This document shows, piece by piece, positions 48,243 through 60,425 of a DNA stretch of 64,000 nt (positions within the stretch are counted from its first letter, which is position 1; every line of letters starts with the position of its first letter). The stretch covers positions 1,135,213-1,199,212 of the forward strand of contig RHPI01001037.1 in assembly GCA_009103225.1 (NCBI GenBank), in the 5' to 3' direction. Both the position numbers and the translations under genes were made by a program. This DNA comes from Chlorokybus atmophyticus (lineage: Eukaryota; Streptophyta; Chlorokybophyceae; Chlorokybales; Chlorokybaceae). The notes below the pieces were generated by a model, which saw only the letters and a program-made list of their open reading frames with translations, searched no databases and was not told the DNA's origin.

Positions 48243-49493
48243 TCACTTAGCTTCACGTCCAGCAGTTGGGTCCCACCGCGCCACACTAACAAACTCCACG
48301 CTAAGTTTGTTTAAGCAGCTCGGCGATGTCCAATCTATCTGTGGCTGCTTTGGCTGGACGTAAACCAGTAGCAGGCCCTGAGACAGCATGCACGTTAGCT
48401 TGCACCTCCTTGCCTGAGATCTATCACTCCGCACATGGAATGTCCATTCCAACATGACTGACGCGGCCTGTAGAGGTGCGCTTGCAACTACAGCACAGCG
48501 CAACTCTGCCTGCTGTTGTGATGTACCTTTGCCACCTGTCCACTGACTCGCGACAGACACTGCACACTCCGCCATGTCAACTGTTGATGGGGTGCAGCTC
48601 TGGTCACCGCGACAGCGCAGTAACTGTACAGCGGTCAATGTGGGTCCTTTGCAAACAAATCCGCTGCATGCAAGGGATGGACAGAGATCGCCACCAACAC
48701 CACTGTGCTTACTCAGAATGCGCAATGGAGGGGTGGTGCCTGTACAGCACATAGTCACATCCATAGAGCATCCCCTGCCTGGGCAACCAACCCTGCAAGC
48801 GAAACTGCTTGTAGGCAGCATACTCAACAGCAAAGTTTGTGCGTATACTTGTGAAGACTGTCCAGCACTCAGCTGCAGTCAACGCTTGCGCCTGTGAGTT
48901 GCGCAAGACACGGATGAGAAGATCATGAGCAACTGCACAGCTTTATCAACGAACATACCGCATTGCACTCTGCAAGATCCAAAAAACAACATTTGTCAAC
49001 AAGCAGCAGTGCGTATGTTGGCTCAACAGCTTCATAGCGAGAACTTTACCAGGTCAGCTATGCTTCGCAACTGAAGACACTCGTATTCAGCCGCCAAAAA
49101 GTACGCTTCAACCGCACTGACAAAGACAGCGCTCTCCTCCCCTTATACAGACGCCAGTCAGAGATCAACAATAAAACCAGCATGCTTGCCCTGTCACCGT
49201 CGTGATGGCATACCTGGCGAAGTAGCTCTGCTCTGGCCATCATTCCCAACGTCTGTGGAAGGGAACGTAACGCCGAAGCAGGTTGCCGAAAGCAAGGCAG
49301 CTGTGCCAGCTTCAGCGCAGTCCAAGCGGACAGGAAGAGATGAAGCACCAGGCGCACCGACGCTCACCCACCCAATGATCGCAGAAGCAGACAATGCGCG
49401 CAGCGCTGCTGCCGCCCTCCCCGCCGCCAGCAGGTCATCCTCACAAACCTTGACCTTGAAACGCGTGGCATGCCAGACAGGCCCCCGACCCAT
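48243..49493 (-). CDS. TSEN2: tRNA-splicing endonuclease catalytic subunit SEN2
   Basis: SEN2 cuts the 5' splice site of intron-containing pre-tRNAs as part of the SEN complex. Minus-strand exons 49493-49214, 49141-49050, 48891-48713, 48623-48527 and 48377-48243 join in phase and give 260 residues, shorter than many SEN2 proteins. Conserved blocks: CFGVTFPS, ESAVFVSAVEAYFLAAEY, FAVEYAAYKQFRLQGWLPRQ, GMLYGCDYVLYRHHP, AHSDYCAVAV, LTWRSVQCLSRVSGQVAKG, LLLVYVQPKQP and a C-terminal VARWDP. The likely catalytic triad is the Tyr in the LYGCDY segment, the His of AHSDY and the Lys of VAKG. An in-frame donor nine bases earlier (after CAG 48536) would delete VAK and the Lys, so the GTACAT donor was preferred. 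An additional upstream exon is not excluded. Confidence 0.88.
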
Positions 49494-49789
49494 TCCAACC
49501 TGTCGCCTATGGAGCCCACAGCTACACCAGCATCCTCAAGCATGCCGCCAAGCACATGCTGGGCCGTCACTGCATGCTTATACCCAGCCGCGGTTTCATC
49601 AGGCCATTGACACTACTGTGGGGCCCACAGTGCGGGCCATTACACTACCAGGTACTACCGGTACTAGGGTCCTAATGGCGCTTGTGATCATCAACAGATG
49701 ACTGTAAACATGATGTTGTATGAGTTGTGTGCTTATACCCGGGGTCGGCTATACAGCGGCAGTGTGAGGCGAAGCACAGTGCTGAGCGC

Positions 49790-52718
49790 ATGGCCATGCA
49801 TGCGGTAGCGGGGGCAGTGGCGTCGGCGTCGGCGTCGGCGTCCGCTTCGGCGTCGGGCCGATTATGGGTGAACGTTTCTGCTTTCCCTTCTAGGTCTCCG
49901 AGGCGGCGGCGGGAACGTCGCCGCCCTGGTCTTCAGGAGGCTGGTAGTGGAGTAATTGTCGTGCGGGCTGTTGGCGCTCAGCCGCACAATGCTGCTGCTG
50001 CTGCTGGAGGAGGTGGGAGACCACCAATTCCACCTCGCCCACCGCCTCCGCCACGACCAGCGTCTCCTCATGGACGAGCTGCTGCCTCTCCTCCACCTCC
50101 TCCGCCTCCTCCCGTCGCCTCCACCTCCGCCTCCTCCTTCGACGCGACATCGCTGGAGGAGGCCGTCCTGGACTTCATGGACGCCTCTTTGCATCCCGAC
50201 CGCTTCCCCTCGGAGCAAGAGCTGATTGCCGCCGGCCGTAGGGACCTCGCCGCAGCCATTCGCAAGGAGGGTGGATGGATGTCCGTCGGCTGGTCCACCT
50301 TGCCGCCGCCGCCGCCTCCCCCTACCCTCCTGGACCTCCTTCCTTTTGAGGGGGAGGAGGAAGATCAAGAGGTGGCAGCGAAGGTGAGCGATGCCGATGG
50401 TAGCATGGACATGGACATGGACGTTTTGGAAGCACCAGGCATGCCGCCTGATCCCAAGGAGGCGGCGTTTGAGGAGGCTCTGCTGCAATTCATCAAGGTA
50501 TGTTGCCTAGCATAGAGATGGTTTCACGTAGTATACAATAAATGAGTGCGGCTGTGCAGTAGTGTTGAACGTTGTGTAGTGCACTATGCATGGTTGCATA
50601 TTGGCAATCAGGGTGGTATACGATTGCACACGCATTCGTAAGCAAACGTTTGCTGCGTGCGAATATCAGTGCAAGTATAGTTTGCCATCCGGGTGCAGCA
50701 TCACGCGCGCAAGTAAGGACTGAGCTAGGCCACTTCATGCATTCTACACTGCGCATGTGACAGGATTGGTGTGCATGATCATTTGCTGCATTCAGTGGCA
50801 CCGGTGTCAGACAGTGCAGGTACAGTTCGCCATCTGGGTGCAGCATCGCGCGCGCAAGCAAGGATTAAGCTAGTCCACTTGCACATGCAATCTACATTGC
50901 GCATGTGACAGGATTGGTGTGCACGATCACTTGCTGCATTCAATGGTACCGGTGTCAGACAGTATATGCCCTTCTTGATTATGCAGTAAGCGTGCTATTG
51001 CAATGCAGACATCTGGTGAAGGGCGCAAGCTGCCGTCGGAGCAGGAAATGCTGGATGCAGGCCGGGCCGACCTCGTGGCCATGATAACGGACAGGGGTGG
51101 ATGGCTTGCTGTGGGATGGAGGGTATGTTGACTCGCAGTTTGCCCAACATGTTCTCACCTGAGCAGTGGTTGTTTGTGTTGACGCTGTGCATTCATATTT
51201 GGGTTTTGCAGATGGCCCGCCAGCTGGAGCAACACAGGAGCCAAGTTGGGGTCATATGGGGGCAGAGTTCTGGCTGGGACGGGAGTGCAAGGGATACACC
51301 TGGCAGCAGTAGTGGCCGAGATGGGCTGAATTGGCAACGCGGGAGGCCTTCAACGTTTTTTAACTTACGCCCATTGACGGTTCCTATGTCCGTGGAGCGG
51401 CTGGAGCGAGAAGTGGCTCCGTATTCCAGTGACGGTGCTATGCCATGTGAGGCTGAGCTGCTGGCTGCCGGACGCCCAGACATTGTGTCCGCCATTCGAC
51501 ACCATGGTGGGTTTCTAGCAGTGGCTGCCCTGTTTGACCTTGATCCACACCGCATAGCTGGGTCCTCCTACTCTAAGCCGTCTACATCTGCCTCCTTTTC
51601 TTCTGCCACCACTCCCTATGCCAGCAAGGTATCGCTCTTGTTTATTCGCCTTCACTAGCTCAGCCCTGTGCTAGTACACGCTAGGCAGTCAGTCGCCTTC
51701 TATGCTTAATTGTCAAGGGTTGATCTGGCATGCACGGTCACTGCGTGCAAGCATGGTCGTCAGCTACATGAATTGCACAACAGGCACCCTATGCCTATGG
51801 GAGGAGCCAAGTTCCTCCTGCTGTGTCTTCTGCAACAAACTTTAGTCTCAACATGGACACTCAGAAGCGCCCTGGAAGGTCACGTGGTTCGGATACGGCA
51901 TTGGAGGCAAAACCTCCTTCACTGCCCATGCAACTCTCACGACCGCTAGCTGCATTGACTACCACACAACCCAGAACGCCAACTGCACCGGTTAGTGTCT
52001 TGCCTTCTGTTATCCCACAACTCTTGCAGCAACTTAAGGTGTGCATTGGTTCCAGGAATCAGTAGTGCTCTTATGTAATTGCATACAGGCTGGCAGTGGG
52101 GCTCAGCTCAACCTGGCAGAACGGGCATCTGCAGTAATGGAGAGCATTCGTTCAATGGGTGAGGAGCTGGAGGCAACGCGATACGCTATTGGTGCTGAGC
52201 GCGGCGAACTGAGGGAACAGGCTGAAAGATCAGCGTTGCATGCAGCGGCCGTGGAAGAGCTGCAGCGAGCAACCGATGAGCTGGAGTTTCGTGAAGGCGA
52301 CGTTGAAACCACTGAACGCCAGCTGCGTGCCACCCAGTCGCAAATAACACGTGAACAAGGGCAGCTTGCACTGGAAGTGTCGGAGGTGACGCGTGCGCTG
52401 CGGGAACGCGACGGGCGACTGGCAGCTGCGGAGGCAGCACTGCGCAAGCTGCGAGTCACGCGGATTGTTTGGCCGTGTGGTGTGGGCTCAGGGGATGAGG
52501 GCGCTTCCTCCGTCAGTGTGTTTGGCACCTTTGACGGATGGAATGGTGGAGTTCCTCTTGTGCGTTCTGAAGCGGGCGTCTGGGTGGCGGAGCTGCAGCT
52601 GTATCCTGGGCGCTACCAGATAAAGTTTGTTGTTGACGGCATCTGGCGCGTTGATCCCTCGCGACCTATCGCTCGTGACGCCAATGGCAACGAAAACAAT
52701 GTGGTGTATGTTGAATGA
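49790..52718 (+). CDS. PTST2/FLO6-type starch protein (coiled coil + CBM48)
   Basis: PTST2 and PTST3 are plastid proteins that bind glucans through a CBM48 and help start starch granules. Exons 49790-50497, 51009-51122, 51212-51628, 51784-51990 and 52089-52718 give 691 residues. A transit-like leader (about 50 residues; Ala/Ser repeat, then RSPRRRRERRR) and Pro-rich tracts come first. Three copies of a motif follow: FPSEQELIAAGRRDLAAAIR (about residues 143-162), LPSEQEMLDAGRADLVAMI (exon 2) and MPCEAELLAAGRPDIVSAIR (exon 3), each ending near GGW or GGF. A coiled coil fills about 490-610. The CBM48 (about 615-691) has VFGTFDGWNGGVPLV, the YQIKFVVDGIWRVDP strand and terminal NENNVVYVE. The divergent SEN2 start is 296 bases away. 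Confidence 0.88.
50675..50966. repeat. Tandem 145-bp duplication in intron 1 of the CBM48 gene
   Basis: Copy 1 (50675-50819) and copy 2 (50820-50966) share long near-identical blocks such as GCGCATGTGACAGGATTGGT and ACCGGTGTCAGACAGT. They differ at scattered positions and by a few indels. Confidence 0.9.
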
Positions 52719-53224
52719 TGAAATAATGGAAATTTGTCTTCACATGCTATGTTGATTGGCATATGCAATGCCAGTGTTCATTTCTGCAAACAGCCATTGA
52801 AGGTCTGCGCCGTCAGCTGTGCCATGTCAGGGCTTGTCTTGAGCATTTAGGCTGGCCCCTTGGCTCGAATGTTCTCATTGCATATGGTCCCTCTGCGCTT
52901 TGCAGCTTGTTCCTTGCTGCGTGTCAAGCTACCGACCTGCCTGCTGTCTCCCTGCTATCCTTTGAGGGGCTAGTTGTAGCAATGTTCTAGCTGGTGACTA
53001 TGCTAGGCTGTTGTCCTAGCTCTGCCTTGGCCCCATGTAATCTATGCCCGTTGCTTGGTGTACTGATGCATTTGCCTTAGCCTTACCCGCATTGTGAGCT
53101 TTGCGTTGTGGGTATGCTTGGTAAGCAACTCTGTTGGTTATGGTGAGTACATTATTTTATTGAACCTTATACTATTGTGGGTACATAGAGTCCATGGCAA
53201 GCACATCACACGACTACCACATGC

Positions 53225-53278
53225 GCGTCACATTCACATATGCTGCATGACATTGTAGCGTATGTGAATGTGGCACGC
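53225..53278. repeat. Imperfect inverted repeat
   Basis: The arms GCGTCACATTCACATATGCT and, on the right, the segment from 53257 to 53278 (AGCGTATGTGAATGTGGCAC then GC) are complementary apart from a mismatch and a two-base difference, around a 12-base loop. Confidence 0.75.
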
Positions 53279-53681
53279 ATAAGAGGCCAAATACAGCGGG
53301 TCAATGCAGCTACAATAGCTTGACGGACTTAATGCATGCTACGTGTTGTACATAATTCACTGCTACAAGTACACACGTGCTGGGTCTGTATGTATTCTGG
53401 GCCTCTCTATGTTACCCTACACATGCGCTGTGGCGCTCTTGTGTGTAGGTGAGCCCTTGGATTTGCCATGTGTTGCTGACTGCAAGTGGTGCTGCTAAGC
53501 GGCCTAACGCATCAGCGTTGCCTTTGCCGTTGCTGCTTGTGACTATCAATGCCTAACACTCACTTGTTCATTGTTCGCTTGACTGACTCGCGCTTATGCT
53601 ACGACTGGCGTGTGTGCTTTGCATTAGCACAACATCAAAGCATTGTTTCACCTATGTATAGGTTGCCTTATGTAAATGCCA

Positions 53682-53815
53682 GAGTTGCTGCTGCAGTAAC
53701 CTGGGCGGGCTTGCCTATCGCAACTTTGGCGCTAGCGTTGTTGCTTGACAGACTTTTGTTTCCCTGCCTCTCGTTCATTATTATGTTGAGTCTACTTGTA
53801 TTTTAGACTCATGTA
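53682..53815. repeat. Dispersed repeat, copy A
   Basis: It starts GAGTTGCTGCTGCAGTAAC and includes GCGGGCTTGCCTAT, then CCTGCCTCTCGTTCATTATT and GAGTCTACTTGTA. It resembles copies B and C. Confidence 0.7.
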
Positions 53816-55094
53816 TGTTACGCTACACATGTACACATGTATGAATGCTTCAAGCACTGCATCTTTTCTATGTACATGTGTACATGATATATGACGTGCT
53901 GTTGTGCACACATATGGGCATGCAACATGCAACAACAATTGTTGACCTTGACGTGTACCGCATTGGGAACAGCACTGCTGTACTTAGATGTCACCGTGTA
54001 TCAGATTTTAAACACGGGGCTCGTCACGCGTATATATAACAAACTCAACACCCCGGCAGTCGCGGGCATCCCTGTGCGCAAAGCCCCCCACCCCACCTCC
54101 AACATCGCGTTGTCGGCGAAGTTGAATGTGGTAACCTCGCAACTTGCGCGGTACTCCAACATCTTGCTTTGAACAGTTTTTGCGGAATTTTATGGAGTAT
54201 CTGTTTTGGTTGCAGGCAGAGGGGTACAGAATGAAGACGATGCTGTCAAAGTTGAGGGCGAGGCTGTTTTGCTCGCAGGCTCTGTACTTGGAGCTGACAT
54301 GTAAGCATATGTATGTGCACATATGCAAACGTGTGTCATGACTGCATGTGACGCGCGACAGAAGACCGATAGGAACTGCGGGCGACAGGCAAGTAGGTAA
54401 GTGCATGAGATGGGGAGCACCCGGCCCACCGGGTGCCCGCTTACATGCTACACACACGTGTTCTGCTGTTTCATGCCATGTACTTAATGCCATACCTATG
54501 CTCTCAATGTACGGGTGATGTTATCTGCGACCAATACTGACTATTACTGATACCGCTACTGGCTACTGATGCTACGGCTACTGGCTACGCTCCTGTTACA
54601 TTCATTAATGGCAACTTTGTATTTTCGTACCTACTACTGCACGTACTCACAAACTCACTGGCGGCGTTGACGTTTGTGTGGTTGTCGCTAGGGGCCGTGG
54701 CTGGGCGCTCAGGGAGCGCTAGACTGACACTGCAGTGCCCCCTCCCTTAGCAGGTATCTCCTACTGCTACTGCCGCTACTCACCTGCCGCTGCCGATGCA
54801 TGTTGTTGCATTTGCCCCCTAGCCATGGCCCCTAGCTGATGAACTGTGTGTGGAGGTGCGGGTGCAAGGGTGGAGGTTATTTGTACTTGCTTGCTTGTTT
54901 GTGTGTTGCCTTGTTATGCTCCGCTTGCTAAAACGCGCACAGATATATGCACACCACCACATTACTATATACACTTCATCGTTGTTCACGCTGGGCCAAA
55001 CATCTACACTACGCTACATCTTCTAGCCCTCCCTGTTGCACATGCACGAATATGCACACATTGTCATTACCTGCCCAGACGGGCTGCTGTCCAG

Positions 55095-55228
55095 CATGTA
55101 AGGATGGAGCTGCTGCTGCAATGGCATGTGCGGCTTGGCTAATGCAGCTATATGACGCTAGGTAGGCCAGTATTTCTCTGCCTCTCATTCGTTGTGATAA
55201 GTCTACTTGTACACAGAACCCATGTATA
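55095..55228. repeat. Dispersed repeat, copy B
   Basis: It contains GGAGCTGCTGCTGCAATGGC, then TGCGGCTTGGCTAATGCAGC and TCTGCCTCTCATTCGTTGTG, in the same order as copies A and C. Confidence 0.7.
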
Positions 55229-55273
55229 CAACCTACACTACATATGCACCAATGTGCGGCATGTATTACAACA

Positions 55274-55394
55274 TGGAGCTGCTGCTGCAGTAGCATGTGC
55301 GGGCTTGCCTATTGCAGCTATTTGCTGCTAACGCTGTTGCCTGGTTGGTCATTATTTGCCCATGCCTCTCGTTTATCATTGTGTTGGTTTGTTG
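55274..55394. repeat. Dispersed repeat, copy C
   Basis: It contains GGAGCTGCTGCTGCAGTAGC, then GCGGGCTTGCCTATTGCAGC and CATGCCTCTCGTTTATCATT. It lies only about 45 bases after copy B, in the same orientation. Confidence 0.7.
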
Positions 55395-57451
55395 ATTGCC
55401 TTGGCCCTCTCCATGCGGTGTTGCATAATACGAGATACGGATTCAAGTACGACATCACATAAATACAAGTATTTCATAATACTTTTACACATTAAAGATT
55501 AAATACGATTCAGACCCGATTTATTATGTGACAATGCATTGCACAATGTGCTATCGATAATGATGATCAATAGCAGCCGCCGTGTGCAGCGAAACTTTAA
55601 TAAAGTGCATACGCACACAATATGTGAGTGCAAGTCATTGATTGCATCATGTAAGCACTGAGTTTTCAAATGGCATAGTAGTCGGAATAGTATTTCGATA
55701 GTATTTCTAAATTTGAGATAAATACGATGAAAGACTAGTATTCTCAGCGTTAAAGTTGGATAGTATCATGCAATTGGGTCTCCACGTTCATCTACACATG
55801 TACTTGTCTGCGGCATGTAAGTTCAAAAGCTGCCGCAGTGCTGCAATAGCATAGACTAGGCGAAATGCTGACACACACATCATGATGCTTGCATACATGC
55901 ACAACATGCCGCATTTTTGATTAAGCATCACATAGTCACAACATGCAAGCATACAAGCAAAGGCTGCAAGGGATTTAAACCAGCCAAGGGCGCAAAACCC
56001 TTGCAACACATCTCCAAGCTTGCTTACACGGCTGCCAAACCCATCATAAGTCAGAAGTCAAAAGTCAATTTAACATGTGCAACATTTTCATATAAGCATG
56101 TGCAGATTATTGACGGTAATGGGACAGCAAATTGCCCGTACGCAGAGATTGTTTCCTCATAGTCTTAAAAACGAATAGGACCTGTGAGGTGTGAGTGCAA
56201 CAAATAAGCGATAGTGGCTTTGAATGCATATTATGATGATAATCTCAACAATCACGCATATTATACATGTTTATCAATGTCAGCGCAAAGTTATGCATTG
56301 CTTACCGCCGGCTATGCCTTGCCTACTATTGTGCATTCCTTGGAAACTCTTCAAGCTAGCCACGTACGATAAATTATTACGCATGCGTACAGGCCACTTA
56401 TTTGTATACGTTAAAGATTAAGTGGGAAACGCATAGCATTCAATTGCGCATAATGCATGATATTTTCGTGTTTGACACCACATGCACTGTCGATATGAAG
56501 GGTGTACGGAGCTTCATACAATCGAGCGACTTAATAATATGCCCACAATCTTAGCGAGTAGTCCATGTTTTATGAGGCTCGAAAAAAGGTACCTTTACAC
56601 GCACATGACTCTTTCCGTTATGGCAGCGGTGCTAGGGTGGACGGGCGTCGATGTAGCTGCGCCGACGACTAAGGTGGACGCCCTGCTCACGGGCGCTGCC
56701 TAGCTCCCACGTGTTAGGCATTACTGCTCGTGTGTTGGTTAGGCATGTATAATTGTATATATGGTTGTCCGCGGTGGGTAGTGCAGTGCAACTATGTGGT
56801 ATGATGGTGCCGTGCTGTGCTGCAATGCCTTGTGACTGGCTGCTGTGCTGTTGAAATGCATGTAGTGCCTGCTGTGTGAATGTGCTTTGGCTATGTTGAT
56901 ATTCATGCTGCTTGTTGCTATTGTATTCTAATGCATAGAGCCATTGCAATTAACTAGTAGCGCAGAGTTGCGGTGGGTATTAATGCTGCAAGTGTTGCAC
57001 GGGGTGCGCGAGAACGGGTTTTACACTGCCACAGCAATTGTATTACCCTGGGACTGGCGGCGATGATATACAAGCACTAGCACCACACTGCACACTGCCC
57101 CAGCACTGCACAATTCACCCATCACGCCACCCTCAACCCCTGTCTTCCTGTGCTGTTTTCTGCTGCTGGTGGTTCTGACCATCAGTGTCTGTTGCTTTAC
57201 GTTGGTTGCTGTGCTTGCTATCTTCCCTGCTGCCCTGCCCTACTTCCACCCCACTGTCAACTTGCGCAAGCATTTAGCAACGCACCATGTTAGCGTGTAT
57301 GCCCCTGCTGATGGAATAAAGTTCAGCTCTAGAGTGCTCCTAGTTGCAGCTGGCGTTGATACTATGCTCTTACTTGTGATGCAACCGCTACTCAGATAAG
57401 CCTATATCCGAACTGTTGCTGTGTGGATTTGTAACAACGAGTGTTTGAGGC

Positions 57452-57476
57452 CTTTACTGATCACTGATCAGTAAAG
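57452..57476. repeat. Near-perfect palindrome (12-bp arms, 1-base centre)
   Basis: The arms CTTTACTGATCA and TGATCAGTAAAG flank a single C. The architecture matches the element at 26719-26745, but the sequence differs. Confidence 0.88.
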
Positions 57477-58506
57477 ACACTTTCACGTTGCAACCTGCGC
57501 TGTAAAGGACACTGAAGCCCACCGTATCGGGTTGCTTGTATCATCTCTGACAGCCACCCCGGCGCTGTCAATCAGTGTCAGATTACGCTCTGTACCGCGG
57601 CGCGACCCGTCCAGATTGTTGACTGTGCGGCCGTCGGCGATGCGGGAGAATCGTCGGCTAGATGCGGCCGATCAGGAACCGCCTGCCGGACCGGTTGCCC
57701 ACTTCCTGCCACACCGCAAATGGGCTGCAATTAATACGTCCGGTGCTGGTCTGCTGACTAGTAGTAGCAATGCAGCCGATACGAGGAACGAGACAATAAA
57801 CGGCGACACCCCACTGTCAATGTGCATGCTTGCTGCTAAGCTTAAGGCCTAACCTTACCGTTACTGGAGTGGGCTTTGTGCCTCTCGTCATGAGAGTCTG
57901 ATGACTCATGAGACAGTCAAAGCGAGAGTCTCACATGCCCCAGCGACGCTGGGCCAGCGTGCATGCCGTTTGTTCCATGACTGCGGCAAGTGTTATTGAC
58001 ACATGAGTTTAAAGTTGCCGTTTTCCCTCGCTTGTGCGCCCGTTCGCCCGGCGTGCAGCCGTTCTCTGCGCAGGCGCTCGGGATCTGCCCACCCGCCCCG
58101 CTGGACGGTCCAAGCAAGCGATTTTCAAAGAATCACAAGTTACCATTGACCACAGGTGAATCAACACTCCTCAGGATTACAAGGAGTAGTATGGCAGGGG
58201 TACGTTTGTGTATCACTCTTTCTTGGACCAGACCAAGCCACTTATGATTCCATCGCCACCATCACAGTCTGAAATCTGCGTTGCTATCGCCGTTAGCGCC
58301 AAACTGCGGCAGCCAAACGTGGCATTTATCAAGCCTCTAAAAGCTATGTACATGGTGTGGAACATTATACCAGGTGTGGAGTGTTTGTCGGCAGCGGTAG
58401 CGGCGGCGGTGTTGGTTTGGGTATACGTGCTGTGTGTTTTGCAATTGCTGGTGGACACTGTGTGTGCGTGAGCAATTAGCTTTGCGGGCAGTTTGGTTTG
58501 GTCAAG

Positions 58507-59792
58507 ATGGCCACGCAACACCCAACGGCGGACACCACGGCGAGCATGCGGGACACGGCCTCGTCCTTGACAGCGCAAGCTCAGGACAAGCTGACTGCGA
58601 TGAAGGATAGCGCCGTCTCTGCAGCTTCTTCCCTGAAGCAGCAGGCTTACTCTACGTCGGGCACAACTTCTGCCCCAGCCTACTATCCTCCTGCCACGCC
58701 CACAGGGCGCGCGCTTCCCCCAGCTCACCAAATGCTTGGCACTGGCGCAAGTAAGTTCTGTTTCACTTTGGGTTTCCCCACCGTTGTGCCTGAGCCTGTT
58801 TCTTTTGAGCTTTTGCATGTCTACCACAACATGCACCTATGCCTGCGACAGCTCGTCACGTTGTTTGACACTTGGGGTGAGTGGGGTGTAGTGTACCGTA
58901 TGCAAATTGAACGTTGTCCTCTTACAGCCTCGGACTTGCTTCTTTGGAAGAATCCTGTGGCCAGCGGCTCTGCGCTGGGAGTGGTGGCCTTTTTCTACCT
59001 TGCTCTGCAGTGGTTCAACTACACGCTGGTGTCGCTACTTGCGAACCTGCTGTTGATCGTCGTGGTTGTCACCTTCCTGTGGTCGCACGCCGCTGCACTG
59101 CTGAAGAGGTACGGGGCAGTTCTTCAGCTCGTTTTTCTTGCAGCGCCGTGCATTCAGCTATTGACGTGCTTGCAAGTTGCATCCAGTGTCATGTTATTGC
59201 TCGCAAATTGCATCGTGGTCACATACATGGTCGCGATGCAGGTCTCCTCCCCCTCTGCCCAACTTCCAGCTATCTGAGACAGACATGTCGAATCTGACAG
59301 CTAAGGCCACTCACTATGTCAACCTGGCTTTTGCCTATGTCCACCGCGTCGGCAGTGGCAAGGACGCCCTCCTGTCTCTCAAGGTGAGCAAGCTTTTCGC
59401 GCGTGTTGTTGCTGTATGTTAGCAGGTGTCGCTGCTGTGGATGTTTTAACTATTTGTGCATACAGGTTGCCCTCGGGCTCTACATCGTCTCCATTGTCGG
59501 AGGCTGGTTCAACTTGGTCGATCTGATCTTCATTGGTACAGAATTGTCACTTTGATGGTTGCTGGGGGAGTCGCTTGCATGGAATTGTCACCATACTGCT
59601 GACAATCGGTGTGTCTACGCAGCCACCATTCTCGCTTTCACAGTCCCTAAGCTGTATGAGAAGTACGATGGACCCATCAATGAGAAGGCTAAGCTGTTGA
59701 TGGCGAAGGCTCACGAGCTGTACCAAGTCTTTGACGAGAAGGTCCTGAGCAGGATTCCAAAGCAGGCGCCTCAGACCAAGAAGCAAGCGTAG
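58507..59792 (+). CDS. Reticulon (ER-shaping membrane protein)
   Basis: Reticulons insert paired hydrophobic hairpins into the ER and curve it into tubules. Exons 58507-58750, 58928-59108, 59242-59383, 59466-59535 and 59623-59792 give 268 residues. The N-terminal about 85 residues are polar and Ala/Ser/Thr-rich. The reticulon homology domain starts DLLLWKNPVASGSALGVV and has a first hydrophobic hairpin ending FLWSHAAALLKR. A short loop follows (RSPPPLPNFQLSETDM), then the second hairpin (VALGLYIVSIVGGWFNLVDL plus AFTVPKLYEKYDGPINEKA). It ends in a Lys-rich tail (QAPQTKKQA) like an ER-retention tail. The start ATG at 58507 follows GTCAAG; an upstream GTG in frame is not used. TGTAA, the usual green-algal polyadenylation word, occurs at 59855-59859. 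Confidence 0.92.
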
Positions 59793-60400
59793 ATGATGTG
59801 CGCGCGGAGCAGACATTCAGCTGGGGCAGTGGTTTCAGTTGGTTCATCAACGTCTTGTAAATATCGGTGAGGTATGCAGCAGGCTGGCAAGGTTTTTTTT
59901 TTTTACACCTGGCTTGGCCTGCAGATCACCCTCCTTGTACGCCTAGTCGATTTCAGGGTTAAACTCTACAGATTAGGATGTTGACGCTTGCCAGGCAGCA
60001 TTCATCAGTAGCTGCGCAAGCTAGTGTCTGGTTGTCTGGTTATTGGAGGTAATCAAGAGCACTTCCTACTGGAGTATGTAGTACCAGTTGATATGTGAGA
60101 ATGATTTGTGCTTACCATAGCTGCTGATTGTTGTAGTCTGTGCTGCATGCTGCAACCTGTCTGGTATGCATGTGCTGTGACCTTGCCCAATGCAATGTGA
60201 GTGAACGGCGTGTGTGGTTAAGCGCAGTGTACCAATTCTGAAGTGATTTTGTAATGCCCTTATGTTCACAGCCTGTGGGAGTTGCAACCCGCATGCACTT
60301 TGAACAGAGCATGCAGTCTAGACATAATACTACTGTTTAGCTCAATACAATAGTGTAAATGCATGATTTATGTTACAGTGCCAATCAAACACTGTGCAAA

Positions 60401-60425
60401 GGAATGGAAATGGAAATGGAAATGG
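60401..60425. repeat. (GGAAAT)n microsatellite
   Basis: Four consecutive GGAAAT-like units lie in non-coding sequence. Confidence 0.85.

Larger units (their letters stand above)
52719..58506. other. Gene-poor region with dispersed repeats
   Basis: About 5.8 kb without a recognisable gene. 53.7-55.4 kb carries three related repeat copies. 55440-56450 is AT-rich with recurring GTATTT/AAATAC words. 57.5-58.2 kb is GC-richer with 85-107-codon ORFs of no known domain. Minus-strand ORF 54008-54493 contains a possibly exon-like segment (ALNFDSIVFILYPSA) but no splice-consistent gene could be built. The final part before 58507 should hold the reticulon promoter. Confidence 0.5.

Noticed and set aside
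54008-54493. 161-codon minus-strand ORF with an exon-like segment
   Set aside because: No start, splice junction or family could be assigned with any confidence; kept only as a note in the region entry.
59885-59905. T-rich tract as a retroposed poly(A) tail of an antisense gene
   Set aside because: No intronless gene copy or target-site duplication lies beside it.
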